A stretch of 64,000 bases of DNA, from positions 62,001-126,000 of the forward strand of contig UQBG01000004.1 in assembly GCA_900539185.1 (NCBI GenBank), read 5' to 3'. The stretch comes from an uncultured Clostridium sp. GTDB lineage: Bacteria > Bacillota > Clostridia > Lachnospirales > Lachnospiraceae. The position numbers and the translations under genes were made by a program. The notes beneath the pieces were generated by a model. That model worked only from the letters and a program-made list of their open reading frames with translations. It made no database searches and was not told the DNA's origin. Shown here piece by piece: positions 42,697 to 50,431 of the stretch. How positions within the stretch are numbered: position 1 is the first letter of the stretch; the number at the start of each line of letters is the position of its first letter.

Positions 42697-42840
42697 ATGG
42701 CACTATCAAACATTTTCGGATGGAACAAAGAGGATGAACAGCAGGCAGGAACCGCATGCGGAACAGCATGTGGGGCATCCGGACAGCCGGAGGAGAAGCC
42801 GGCAGCATGTGGAACAGCATGTGGGGCATCGGATAAGTAA
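42697..42840 (+). CDS. ACGX-repeat RiPP precursor peptide
   Basis: The 47-residue peptide starts at ATG 42697 after AAGGAGG and has an N-terminal leader-like part (MALSNIFGWNKEDEQQAG) and a core with two copies of ACGTACGAS (cysteines at 21, 25, 38, 42) joined by a GQPEEKPA linker. This matches the ACGX-repeat peptides that accompany a specific radical SAM/SPASM maturase; the final product of that family has, to my knowledge, not been described. The maturase gene starts 31 bases downstream. Processing might yield one or two short Cys-rich modified units. There is no protease or exporter in the locus. Confidence 0.88.
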   Translation: MALSNIFGWNKEDEQQAGTACGTACGASGQPEEKPAACGTACGASDK

Positions 42841-42871
42841 GGAGACACGATAGGAGAAAGGGGAGGATAGG

Positions 42872-43930
42872 ATGAGTCGGTATTTTTCATTTCAGTGGCA
42901 TATTACGGATGAATGTGATCAGCGGTGTAAGCACTGCTACATATTCTCCGGAGACGGCTGCAAGGAGCTTCAGAGCATGACATGGAAGCAGATGCAGGAG
43001 GTGGTAGCGAACTGCGAGGACTTCTGCAAAGTCTATCATTGTCTGCCGTACTTCTATATTACCGGTGGTGATCCTATCCTTCATCCCGACTTCTGGAAGC
43101 TGATGGTACTCTTAAAGAGTAAAAAGATTCCATTTACACTGATGGGGAATCCGTTCCATTTGGATGACGAGATCTGCAGGATGCTGAAAGCCTGCGGCTG
43201 TGAGAAGTATCAGATGTCACTGGATGGAATGAGGGAAACACATGATTGGTTTCGAAAGCCGGGCAGCTTTGATCTGACACTGGAGAAGATCGGCTGCTTA
43301 AATCGGGCAGGGATAACCAGTGTGATTATGAGTACGGTATCAAAAACCAATATGCAGGAGATACCGGATATTATAGATGAAGTAGTAAACGCGAAGGCTA
43401 AGGTATTCGCATTTTCCCGCTATGTGCCGACGGGCGGCGAGGTGGATGCCGGTATGACGCCACAGGAGTATCGGAGTCTGCTGGAGATCTGCGATCAGAA
43501 GTATCAGGCATATGAGGCGGCAGGGTGTGAAACCTATTTTAATAAAAAGGATCATTTATGGACGCTATATGAGTATGAGACCGGTCAGTTCCGGCTGCCG
43601 GAAGATGCAAAGGCAGGCATGATCTATGGAGGGTGTAACTGTGGAAACTGTCACATTACGATTTCCTCAAACGGCGATATTATGGCATGCCGGAGAGTGA
43701 CAGATAGCCGGGTGGCAAATATATTTGAGGATCGGTTGGCAGATGTCTGGATCAGTCAGATGGAGAACTACAGAGCATTTGAACGATTCGAAAAGTGCAG
43801 AAAGTGTGAACTCAAGGCATGGTGCAGAGGCTGTCCGGCTGTAGCAAATGGCACGAATGGCAGCTTCTATGCAGCAGATCCACAGTGCTGGAAGACAAAG
43901 AATGAAATCACCGGAGAACAGTTGGAATAA
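42872..43930 (+). CDS. Radical SAM/SPASM peptide maturase, ACGX system
   Basis: The 352-residue protein begins with the radical SAM cluster motif CDQRCKHC (C15, C19, C22), followed by YITGGDPILHPDFW, the SAM-binding GGD/E motif. The C-terminal SPASM region has CNCGNCHITISSNGDIMACRR and CRKCELKAWCRGCPAV...DPQCW, enough cysteines for two auxiliary [4Fe-4S] clusters. Such enzymes install thioether or carbon-carbon links in RiPP peptides. The substrate is clearly the ACGX peptide encoded just upstream. GGGGAGG precedes the ATG. The sirtuin gene starts 24 bases after its stop, so all are in one mRNA. Confidence 0.93.
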   Translation: MSRYFSFQWHITDECDQRCKHCYIFSGDGCKELQSMTWKQMQEVVANCEDFCKVYHCLPYFYITGGDPILHPDFWKLMVLLKSKKIPFTLMGNPFHLDDEICRMLKACGCEKYQMSLDGMRETHDWFRKPGSFDLTLEKIGCLNRAGITSVIMSTVSKTNMQEIPDIIDEVVNAKAKVFAFSRYVPTGGEVDAGMTPQEYRSLLEICDQKYQAYEAAGCETYFNKKDHLWTLYEYETGQFRLPEDAKAGMIYGGCNCGNCHITISSNGDIMACRRVTDSRVANIFEDRLADVWISQMENYRAFERFEKCRKCELKAWCRGCPAVANGTNGSFYAADPQCWKTKNEITGEQLE

Positions 43931-43954
43931 ATGATTACAAAGGAGTGGAAGCAT

Positions 43955-44863
43955 ATGGAAATAATGAGTTTGATCCGTTATCGGGATAAGCTGCTTCAGA
44001 TAAAAGAAGCTCTGGAGCAGGCAGATGCAGTCGTGATCGGAGCCGGAGCGGGCCTTTCAACGGCTGCGGGATTTGCCTACAGCGGTGAGCGGTTTGATTC
44101 CTATTTTGCAGACTTTAAGAAACAATATGGATTCACGGATATGTATTCCGGTGGCTTTTATCCATACCGGACACTAGAGGAACACTGGGCATACTGGAGC
44201 AGATACATATATATTAATCGCTATATGGATCCACCGAAGCCGATCTATGACCGGCTATATGAGCTCGTAAAGGAAAAGGATTATTTTGTCCTGACTACCA
44301 ATGTAGATCACTGCTTTCAAAAGGCGGGTTTTGATAAAAAGCGGTTGTTTTATACGCAGGGAGATTATGGGCTGTTTCGGTGCAGTCAGCCATGCCACAA
44401 AGCAACCTATGACAATGAGGAAGTGATTCGGCAGATGGTGCTCAGTCAGGGCTTTCAGTTTCGGGAAGGAAGATTAATAAAGCCGGAGGATGGCAGCATA
44501 CGGTCGGCAATACCGGAGGAACTGACACCTTGCTGCCCAAAGTGCGGAAAACCGATGAGCATGAATCTGCGTGCTGATGAAACCTTTGTGGAGGATGAGG
44601 GCTGGCACCGGGCGGCCGAGCGATATGAAGTGTTTTTACGGAGACATAAGCAGCTAAAGATCGTGTTCATGGAATTCGGAGTGGGATATAACACACCGGG
44701 GATCATTAAGTATCCGTTCTGGAACATGACACAGACCTTCCCGCAGGCACAGTATATCTGCTTCAATGCAGGTGAGGCTTATGCTCCGGATGCGATTCAG
44801 AGACAGGCGATATGTATAAATAAGGATATCGGAGAAACGGTAGAACAGCTACAGCGATTATAA
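43955..44863 (+). CDS. SirTM-type (macrodomain-linked) sirtuin, putative protein ADP-ribosyltransferase
   Basis: The 302-residue protein has the NAD-binding GAGAGLSTAAGF (residues 29-40), TTNVDH (N116, D118) and, where deacetylase sirtuins have the catalytic His in a HG motif, TQGDYG with Gln at 135. The zinc ribbon is present (CSQPC...CCPKC). Gln at this place and the TTNVDH motif are hallmarks of class M sirtuins, which ADP-ribosylate proteins rather than deacetylate them. The well-known SirTM targets lipoylated GcvH-L, but no GcvH-L or lipoate ligase gene is near. AGGAG supports the ATG at 43955. In operon with the macrodomain gene that would reverse the mark. Confidence 0.9.
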   Translation: MEIMSLIRYRDKLLQIKEALEQADAVVIGAGAGLSTAAGFAYSGERFDSYFADFKKQYGFTDMYSGGFYPYRTLEEHWAYWSRYIYINRYMDPPKPIYDRLYELVKEKDYFVLTTNVDHCFQKAGFDKKRLFYTQGDYGLFRCSQPCHKATYDNEEVIRQMVLSQGFQFREGRLIKPEDGSIRSAIPEELTPCCPKCGKPMSMNLRADETFVEDEGWHRAAERYEVFLRRHKQLKIVFMEFGVGYNTPGIIKYPFWNMTQTFPQAQYICFNAGEAYAPDAIQRQAICINKDIGETVEQLQRL

Positions 44864-44882
44864 CCGGATAGGAGGATGCAAA

Positions 44883-45497
44883 ATGGATATAGAAACATGT
44901 CTGAAAAAGATGAAACTGGTGGGCGTGCTTGCCTTTGCTACGGTCGATCGGGAAGGAGCACCGCAGATCCGGAATATCAGTGCCATTCATTATGAACCGG
45001 ATGCCCTCTACTTCTTTACTGCACGCGGAAAGAACTTCTGTCGGGAACTGCAGGAGGATGGAAGAGTACAGATTCTCTGTTATACAAAGTATAAGGAAAT
45101 GATCCGGATGTCCGGGCGGGCATATGCGGTTGCAGAGGACGAACAGGAAAAGTGGAGGGCGGTGATCTTTCAGGAACAGCCGTACCTGGCGAATGTGTAT
45201 CCCGGAGATACCGGAAGTATCGGCATTATATTCTGTATCGACCGGGCAGAAGTCGAGTATTTTAATCTCGGTGTAAACCCGATATTTCGCGAGACATATT
45301 GTCTGGGAGATGCTAAAATAAAGGAAAAAGGCTACTATATAACCGAGATCTGTATCGGATGCGGAACCTGTACGAGGGTTTGTCCGCAACGATGTATCCG
45401 GGAAGGTACTCCGTATACGATTCAGCAGAATCACTGTTTGCACTGCGGAAGCTGCTATGAAAACTGTCCGGTAAAGGCAGTTGAAAGAAGGGGATGA
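44883..45497 (+). CDS. PNPOx-fold flavin protein fused to a 2[4Fe-4S] ferredoxin domain
   Basis: The 204-residue protein has an N-terminal pyridoxamine-phosphate-oxidase-like split barrel (residues 1-130: LVGVLAFATVDREGAPQIRNISAIHY...YFFTARGKNFCREL) expected to bind FMN, and a C-terminal bacterial ferredoxin with CIGCGTCTRVCPQRC and CLHCGSCYENCP, giving two [4Fe-4S] clusters. It could move electrons to the radical SAM enzyme, which needs a low-potential reductant, or be a substrate of the sirtuin; both are inferences. It starts 20 bases after the sirtuin and its stop overlaps the macrodomain start (ATGA). Confidence 0.9.
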   Translation: MDIETCLKKMKLVGVLAFATVDREGAPQIRNISAIHYEPDALYFFTARGKNFCRELQEDGRVQILCYTKYKEMIRMSGRAYAVAEDEQEKWRAVIFQEQPYLANVYPGDTGSIGIIFCIDRAEVEYFNLGVNPIFRETYCLGDAKIKEKGYYITEICIGCGTCTRVCPQRCIREGTPYTIQQNHCLHCGSCYENCPVKAVERRG

Positions 45498-46282
45498 AGA
45501 AAATGAATCATGATGAACAGAGACAGTGGCTGATCCGAAAATTGTTAGAAGAGAACATACAGTACCGGGGCTATAAGATTCCTGTCGGAGAGCAGGAACA
45601 GAAGGATCTGTTGCGGTCGCTTATGAATGTGCGGATGCCAAAGACGATTGACCGGGAGTTTCGGGAGATTCAGGACGCTTATCTGATAGAGGAGAATGAA
45701 AAGTGCGGGATAACGGACATTGCAGACCTGCATCCGTCAAAGCTCGATGAGAGGTTCTATCTCTGGCAGGGGGATATCACGGCACTGAAGGTAGATGCGA
45801 TCGTGAATGCGGCGAATAGTCAGATGTGTGGTTGCTTTCGGCCATTGCATAACTGTGTAGATAATATCATCCATTCCAAGGCTGGGATTGAGTTGCGGCT
45901 CTGCTGCAATGATCTCATGCAGGCGCAGGGGCATGAGGAGCCGACCGGACAGGCGAAGATAACGCCGGCTTTTAATCTGCCGTGTAAGTATGTCGTTCAT
46001 ACGGTAGGTCCCATCGTTCAGGGACGATTACAAAAGAAGCATGAGGAACTTCTGGCATCCTGCTATCGCTCCTGCCTGGAGCTGGCAGAGGAGCACGAAG
46101 TAAAAAGCATTGCATTTTGCTGCATTTCTACCGGAGTATTTATGTTTCCGAATCAGCGGGCAGCCGAGATTGCAGTCGAAACAGTCCGAAACTATTATAA
46201 GGAAACCGGAAGCCAAATGAAGGTAGTATTTAATGTATTCAAGGATAAAGATAGTTCCATTTATAGGGAGCTTTTGATGTGA
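45494..46282 (+). CDS. Zinc macrodomain protein-ADP-ribose hydrolase (SirTM-linked type)
   Basis: The 262-residue protein has an N-terminal extension of about 85 residues and a macrodomain with GDITALKVDAIVNAANSQMCGCFRPLHNCVDNIIHSKAG. The C-x-x-x-x-H-x-C segment (CFRPLHNC) matches the catalytic zinc site of the SirTM-linked Zn-macro family, which removes ADP-ribose from proteins. Later motifs are VVHTVGP and ISTGVFMFP. The start overlaps the stop of the ferredoxin protein gene (ATGA), so translation is coupled. Together with the sirtuin it makes a write-erase pair for mono-ADP-ribosylation. Followed by a strong terminator. Confidence 0.92.
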   Translation: MKKMNHDEQRQWLIRKLLEENIQYRGYKIPVGEQEQKDLLRSLMNVRMPKTIDREFREIQDAYLIEENEKCGITDIADLHPSKLDERFYLWQGDITALKVDAIVNAANSQMCGCFRPLHNCVDNIIHSKAGIELRLCCNDLMQAQGHEEPTGQAKITPAFNLPCKYVVHTVGPIVQGRLQKKHEELLASCYRSCLELAEEHEVKSIAFCCISTGVFMFPNQRAAEIAVETVRNYYKETGSQMKVVFNVFKDKDSSIYRELLM

Positions 46283-46304
46283 AACCATCAAAGCTCCTAT
46301 TTTT
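46268..46304 (+). terminator. Intrinsic terminator at the end of the ACGX/sirtuin/macrodomain operon
   Basis: GGAGCTTTTGATG pairs with CATCAAAGCTCC (one bulged T), followed by TATTTTT. It begins inside the last codons of the macrodomain gene. Confidence 0.82.
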
Positions 46305-46460
46305 AATGGAACCGGAAGAAATGAAAATTCGGAATCCGGTTGCTGAATGAGCGTAAAAAAGAATATAGATTCTTTTTTTGCGACATGATATAATGAAGCA
46401 AAATTACGATATAATATTCATATTCACGGTAGTATAAGAGAAGAAATAGGGGGACATGAT

Positions 46461-47117
46461 ATGGGACTATTTTCAGGCAATAAAGGGATGATGGACTATT
46501 GCATTTTTTGTGGGAAGGATCTGGCAAACGGGGTATGCACTGCCTGTGGCAGAGAAGCAAAGCCGATGATTTCATTCCATGAACTGGAATACCATAAGGT
46601 GCCGGTCGAAGCGGCTGAGGCGCTTGGAGAACAGAAAAAGAAGCTTTTTGGTAATAACCTTTATACAGTAAAGGAAATGATAAAGAATGGCGATCTCTAT
46701 ATCGCCGATATCCATATCGATGAGGTTTTCGAGGAGGAATATGAAAGTTCCATCGATAGTGACAGCAGTACCGTGTGTACTTATTATGTGCAGATCTCAA
46801 GGCCGGATCTTGCACCCTGTGATCGATGCTGTGAATCCTCTACCGGACAGTATATGAAGATTAAGCAGCTTTTGCAGAACGGACAGCAGGAAGGAAAGCT
46901 TCTTTGGGGAAAGTGGAAAAAGAAGAATTACTACTATGTCTTTGTACCGCAGGGTGATAATTGGTATAAGAGTTTAAAGACCGGTCTGGCAGAAAAACTG
47001 ATCGATCATGGAGATGAGACAGAGAGGCGGAGAATCCCGCCGAAGGGTGGATTCGGAAACTCAACTGCGGATAAGGTGTTTGATGCGGTTTGGGATAACA
47101 CGGTAGGAAAGTTGTAA
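46461..47117 (+). CDS. Hypothetical protein with N-terminal zinc ribbon
   Basis: I do not recognise this 218-residue protein. Residues 14-32 read CIFCGKDLANGVCTACGRE, a zinc-ribbon of two CxxC pairs. It is followed by an acidic domain (DIHIDEVFEEEYESSIDSDSSTVCTYYVQIS) with a further CDRCC and a C-terminal basic part (LLWGKWKKKNYYYVFVPQGDNWYKS). No membrane segment is evident. GGGGG precedes the ATG closely. PnuC starts 1 base after its stop, so they form an operon. Confidence 0.72.
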   Translation: MGLFSGNKGMMDYCIFCGKDLANGVCTACGREAKPMISFHELEYHKVPVEAAEALGEQKKKLFGNNLYTVKEMIKNGDLYIADIHIDEVFEEEYESSIDSDSSTVCTYYVQISRPDLAPCDRCCESSTGQYMKIKQLLQNGQQEGKLLWGKWKKKNYYYVFVPQGDNWYKSLKTGLAEKLIDHGDETERRRIPPKGGFGNSTADKVFDAVWDNTVGKL

Positions 47118-47118
47118 T

Positions 47119-47910
47119 ATGAATAACCCATTTGAATCATTAACAAAAAGAGACTGGATCCTTTGGATTGGATCCGTTGGTATTGTATTCATTTCGAACT
47201 TTGCAACGGCGGAGTTTGACATCCTTACATTAGTTGCGGCGTTGATCGGAGTAACATCGTTGATCTTCGCGGCAAAAGGAAATGTATGGGCACAGATCCT
47301 GATGATTGTATTTAGTATTCTGTATGGGATTATTTCCTTCCGGTTTCATTACTGGGGGGAGATGATCACCTATCTGGGTATGACGATGCCGATGGCGGTG
47401 TGGTCGACCATTACATGGATAAGACACCCATCAAAGGAAAACGGAAACGAAGTAGAGATTCAGAAGCTGGGACGAAAGCACGCAGTCGGATTAACCATTA
47501 GTGGTGTGATCGTGACCGGCATATTTTACTGTATTCTGGATTGGTTAAACACTCCAAATATTATATTCAGTACTATTTCTATCATAACCAGCTTTTTGGC
47601 AACGGCACTTACGATGCTGCGGTCATCTTATTATGCGGTTGGATATGCGGCAAATGATATTGTGCTGATCGTTCTTTGGGTATTGGCATCGATTGAGAAT
47701 CCGGCGTATATTCCGGTTGTTGTGAATTTTGCGATTTTTTTCCTGAATGATATGTATGGATTCATAAGCTGGAAGAAGCGGGAACTGAGTCAGGGACATT
47801 CGGATGCGATCCGCCGCGTAGAAGGAGTAAAGGATGGAAAGCAGTATGGACGGGGCAGAACTTCGAAAGAGACTTTTGTAGAAACCGACATACAGGGATG
47901 CAACAGGTGA
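47119..47910 (+). CDS. pnuC: PnuC-family nicotinamide riboside transporter
   Basis: The 263-residue protein has about seven membrane segments and the PnuC motifs SLIFAAKGNVWAQILMIVFSILYGIISFRFHYWGE (NR-binding region) and LRSSYYAVGYAANDIVLIVLWVLA, FFLNDMYGFISWKK. PnuC takes up nicotinamide riboside for NAD synthesis by facilitated diffusion. Co-transcribed with the zinc-ribbon protein. It lies close to two NAD-linked genes (sirtuin and macrodomain) behind a terminator; a functional link is only suggested. Confidence 0.92.
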   Translation: MNNPFESLTKRDWILWIGSVGIVFISNFATAEFDILTLVAALIGVTSLIFAAKGNVWAQILMIVFSILYGIISFRFHYWGEMITYLGMTMPMAVWSTITWIRHPSKENGNEVEIQKLGRKHAVGLTISGVIVTGIFYCILDWLNTPNIIFSTISIITSFLATALTMLRSSYYAVGYAANDIVLIVLWVLASIENPAYIPVVVNFAIFFLNDMYGFISWKKRELSQGHSDAIRRVEGVKDGKQYGRGRTSKETFVETDIQGCNR

Positions 47911-47930
47911 ACATACATAGGAGAACACGC

Positions 47931-50366
47931 ATGCAGAAAAAAGGATCACTCTTACAGGTAAATACGATTGAGAATGCCGATGACGTAAAAGATATCTTCG
48001 GTGCAGCGGGCGTAGGTGCCTGGGCAATAGAAATGGAGAACGGAAAGGAGCCAAGGCTATATTATGATCATGTGGCCATGCACTTTATGGGGATGGATCC
48101 GAACCGTTCCCCGGAGGAGCAGTATAAGATATGGCTGGCCGGTGTACTTCCGTCTGCGATGGCGTCTGTAAATGCCAGCGTGGATGAGATGATGAAGCAG
48201 GGGCAGTCCGAGAATACCTATCCGTGGATCCATCCGGAACGGGGCTTGATCTATATCCGGTGTGGCGGAGCATTGGATCGTTCCTACACGGCAGGCATAC
48301 GGCTCCGGGGGTATCATCAGGATGTAACAGAGAATATTCTGGAGTTGGAACGACAGAAGCTGTCGCTGCAGGCACAGAATGCCCGGATCGACGCATTCAG
48401 CAGTATCTATTTTGCAGCGTGGGAGGTGGATCTGGAGAAGAACCGGATCCTGCCGTTCCGGGAACCGGCCTATGTGGAAGAGGGCTTTCGGCAATCAGAA
48501 GGGGATGCGAAGGCTGCAATAGCAATCTTCATACAGAACTATGTATGTGCACCGTATCAGGATATGCTTCAGCAACTGTTAGATATTCCACAACTGGCGG
48601 AAACACTGAAGAGACAGTCTGTAGTGAGCGTGGAATATAAAGGCATGACAAACGGATGGTGCCGACTCGTAATTGTTCCGGAGAGAAGAACAAAGGACGG
48701 AACGGTAACGCATGTGCTGGCCGGTGTACAGGGCATCGCACTGGAAAAGAAAAAGGAACTGGAGGCACGGGCGAATCAGTCAATCCTGTTGGCACTATGT
48801 GAGGAATATCTGTATGTCTATTATGTGGATCTTGATCAGGATACCTATGAGATCAAGAAGTTTATGGGCGAAGAGAAACGAGAGGAAATTCTGGATACCG
48901 ATGTGTACTCAGAGGCAGTGAAAAAGTATGCGGAACGGTATGTGAAGGGGGAATATCGCCGGACATTTTTAGAGAAAGCCGGACGGGAAGGACTGATGCG
49001 GTATCTGCAGGAGCATAAAGCAGTTTCCATAAAATATGAGATCGAACCGGATGAAAAGAATCGATCCAACTTCATGATGACCATTGTGAAAGTGGCAGAC
49101 AGCCAGAGGGATCATATGGCAATCATTGGAATTCGATGTGTGGATGATGTGGTTCAGCAGGAGAATGAAAATAAACGACAGTTGGAGGCTGCACTGGCAG
49201 AGGCAAAGAGAGCGAATGCAGCAAAGTCCATGTTTTTATCCAGAATGTCCCATGATATCCGTACTCCGTTGAATGGAATCATAGGATTAATAGAACTGAA
49301 TGAGCGACATTCAGATGATAAGGAATTAATAGAAGAGAACTATAAGAAAGCAAAGATAGCAGCACACCATCTGCTGTCATTGCTAAATGATGTACTGGAG
49401 ATCAGTAAGTTGGATGACCAGAATGTATCTTTAGCACATGAACCGTTTAATATTCTGGAACTGGCAGCAGAGGTACTGACGATCTCAGAGATGCGGGCAG
49501 CAGAGGCAGGCGTTACTTTAGAACATGGTGACTGCAAGCAGAAGCTGACGGATCCTTATGTCTATGGAAGCCCGTTGCATGTGCGGCAGATATTCCTGAA
49601 TATCCTGGATAATGCCATTAAGTACAATAAACCGGGCGGAAGTGTAAGCTGTAGTGCAGGACTGGAACGAGTCGAGACAGGAAAAGTAATATATAAATGC
49701 ACGATTTCAGATACCGGTATCGGCATGTCGGAAGAATTCCTGAAGCATATTTATGAGCCGTTTGCACAGGAGCATTATGATAAGCAGAGCGTGTATCAGG
49801 GAACCGGTCTGGGAATGCCGATTGTAAAGAGTCTGGTGGACAAGATGAATGGTACGATAGAGATTCAGAGCCGCGAAGGTGAGGGTAGCACCTTCATAGT
49901 GACGATTCCGTTTGAGGTCGCACAGGAGGCGGCGGTTTATCAGACCGGCTGCAATCAGGCGAAGGCGGATATTACCGGCATGAGGATTCTGCTGGTAGAG
50001 GATAATGAACTGAATATGGAGATCGCAACGTATTTGTTAAAGGATGCCGGAGCAGTGGTATACAGCGTCTGGGATGGAGAACAGGCAGTAGAAGCATTTC
50101 AGAGTCATCCGGCAGGTACCTATGATGTGATACTGATGGATGTTATGATGCCGGTCATGGACGGCTTAACTGCCACAAGAACCATCCGGGGACTGGAGCG
50201 GGAGGATGCGGCAACGATCCCGATCATTGCTATGACCGCCAATGCATTTGCAGAGGATGTTCAGATGGTTCGGGATGCGGGGATGAACGCACATTTGGCA
50301 AAGCCGCTGGATGCAAAACTGGTGATTCAGACGATTGCCGGTTATGTAGACCATCTTTTAACATAA
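47931..50366 (+). CDS. Hybrid sensor histidine kinase
   Basis: The 811-residue cytoplasmic kinase has two or three PAS-like sensor regions (about residues 20-140, 160-280 and 285-400), a coiled linker (KRQLEAALAEAKRANAAKS), the phosphoacceptor H441 in SRMSHDIRTPLNGI, an ATPase domain (NILDNAIKYNKPGG, DTGIGM, GTGLGMPIVK) and a C-terminal receiver with D737 in ILMDVMMPVMDG. No membrane segment is seen, so it senses a cytosolic signal. TAGGAGA supports the ATG at 47931. There is no HPt domain, but a separate HPt gene lies 3.4 kb downstream in the same cluster. Confidence 0.93.
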   Translation: MQKKGSLLQVNTIENADDVKDIFGAAGVGAWAIEMENGKEPRLYYDHVAMHFMGMDPNRSPEEQYKIWLAGVLPSAMASVNASVDEMMKQGQSENTYPWIHPERGLIYIRCGGALDRSYTAGIRLRGYHQDVTENILELERQKLSLQAQNARIDAFSSIYFAAWEVDLEKNRILPFREPAYVEEGFRQSEGDAKAAIAIFIQNYVCAPYQDMLQQLLDIPQLAETLKRQSVVSVEYKGMTNGWCRLVIVPERRTKDGTVTHVLAGVQGIALEKKKELEARANQSILLALCEEYLYVYYVDLDQDTYEIKKFMGEEKREEILDTDVYSEAVKKYAERYVKGEYRRTFLEKAGREGLMRYLQEHKAVSIKYEIEPDEKNRSNFMMTIVKVADSQRDHMAIIGIRCVDDVVQQENENKRQLEAALAEAKRANAAKSMFLSRMSHDIRTPLNGIIGLIELNERHSDDKELIEENYKKAKIAAHHLLSLLNDVLEISKLDDQNVSLAHEPFNILELAAEVLTISEMRAAEAGVTLEHGDCKQKLTDPYVYGSPLHVRQIFLNILDNAIKYNKPGGSVSCSAGLERVETGKVIYKCTISDTGIGMSEEFLKHIYEPFAQEHYDKQSVYQGTGLGMPIVKSLVDKMNGTIEIQSREGEGSTFIVTIPFEVAQEAAVYQTGCNQAKADITGMRILLVEDNELNMEIATYLLKDAGAVVYSVWDGEQAVEAFQSHPAGTYDVILMDVMMPVMDGLTATRTIRGLEREDAATIPIIAMTANAFAEDVQMVRDAGMNAHLAKPLDAKLVIQTIAGYVDHLLT

Positions 50367-50431
50367 TTTTACAAAAATTGACAGTTTGATTGACAGTAGG
50401 AAAGCTTTGCTGTGAGATGGGAGAGAAAAGC

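Noticed and set aside
42615..42890. Minus-strand open frame of 91 codons over the ACGX peptide gene
   Set aside because: It is the antisense shadow of the Ala-Cys-Gly repeats (HAVPHA words) and has no ribosome site.
43955..44863. Ordinary sirtuin deacetylase
   Set aside because: The catalytic His position is Gln (TQGDYG) and the NAD motif is TTNVDH; both are SirTM marks, and a macrodomain gene is in the same operon.
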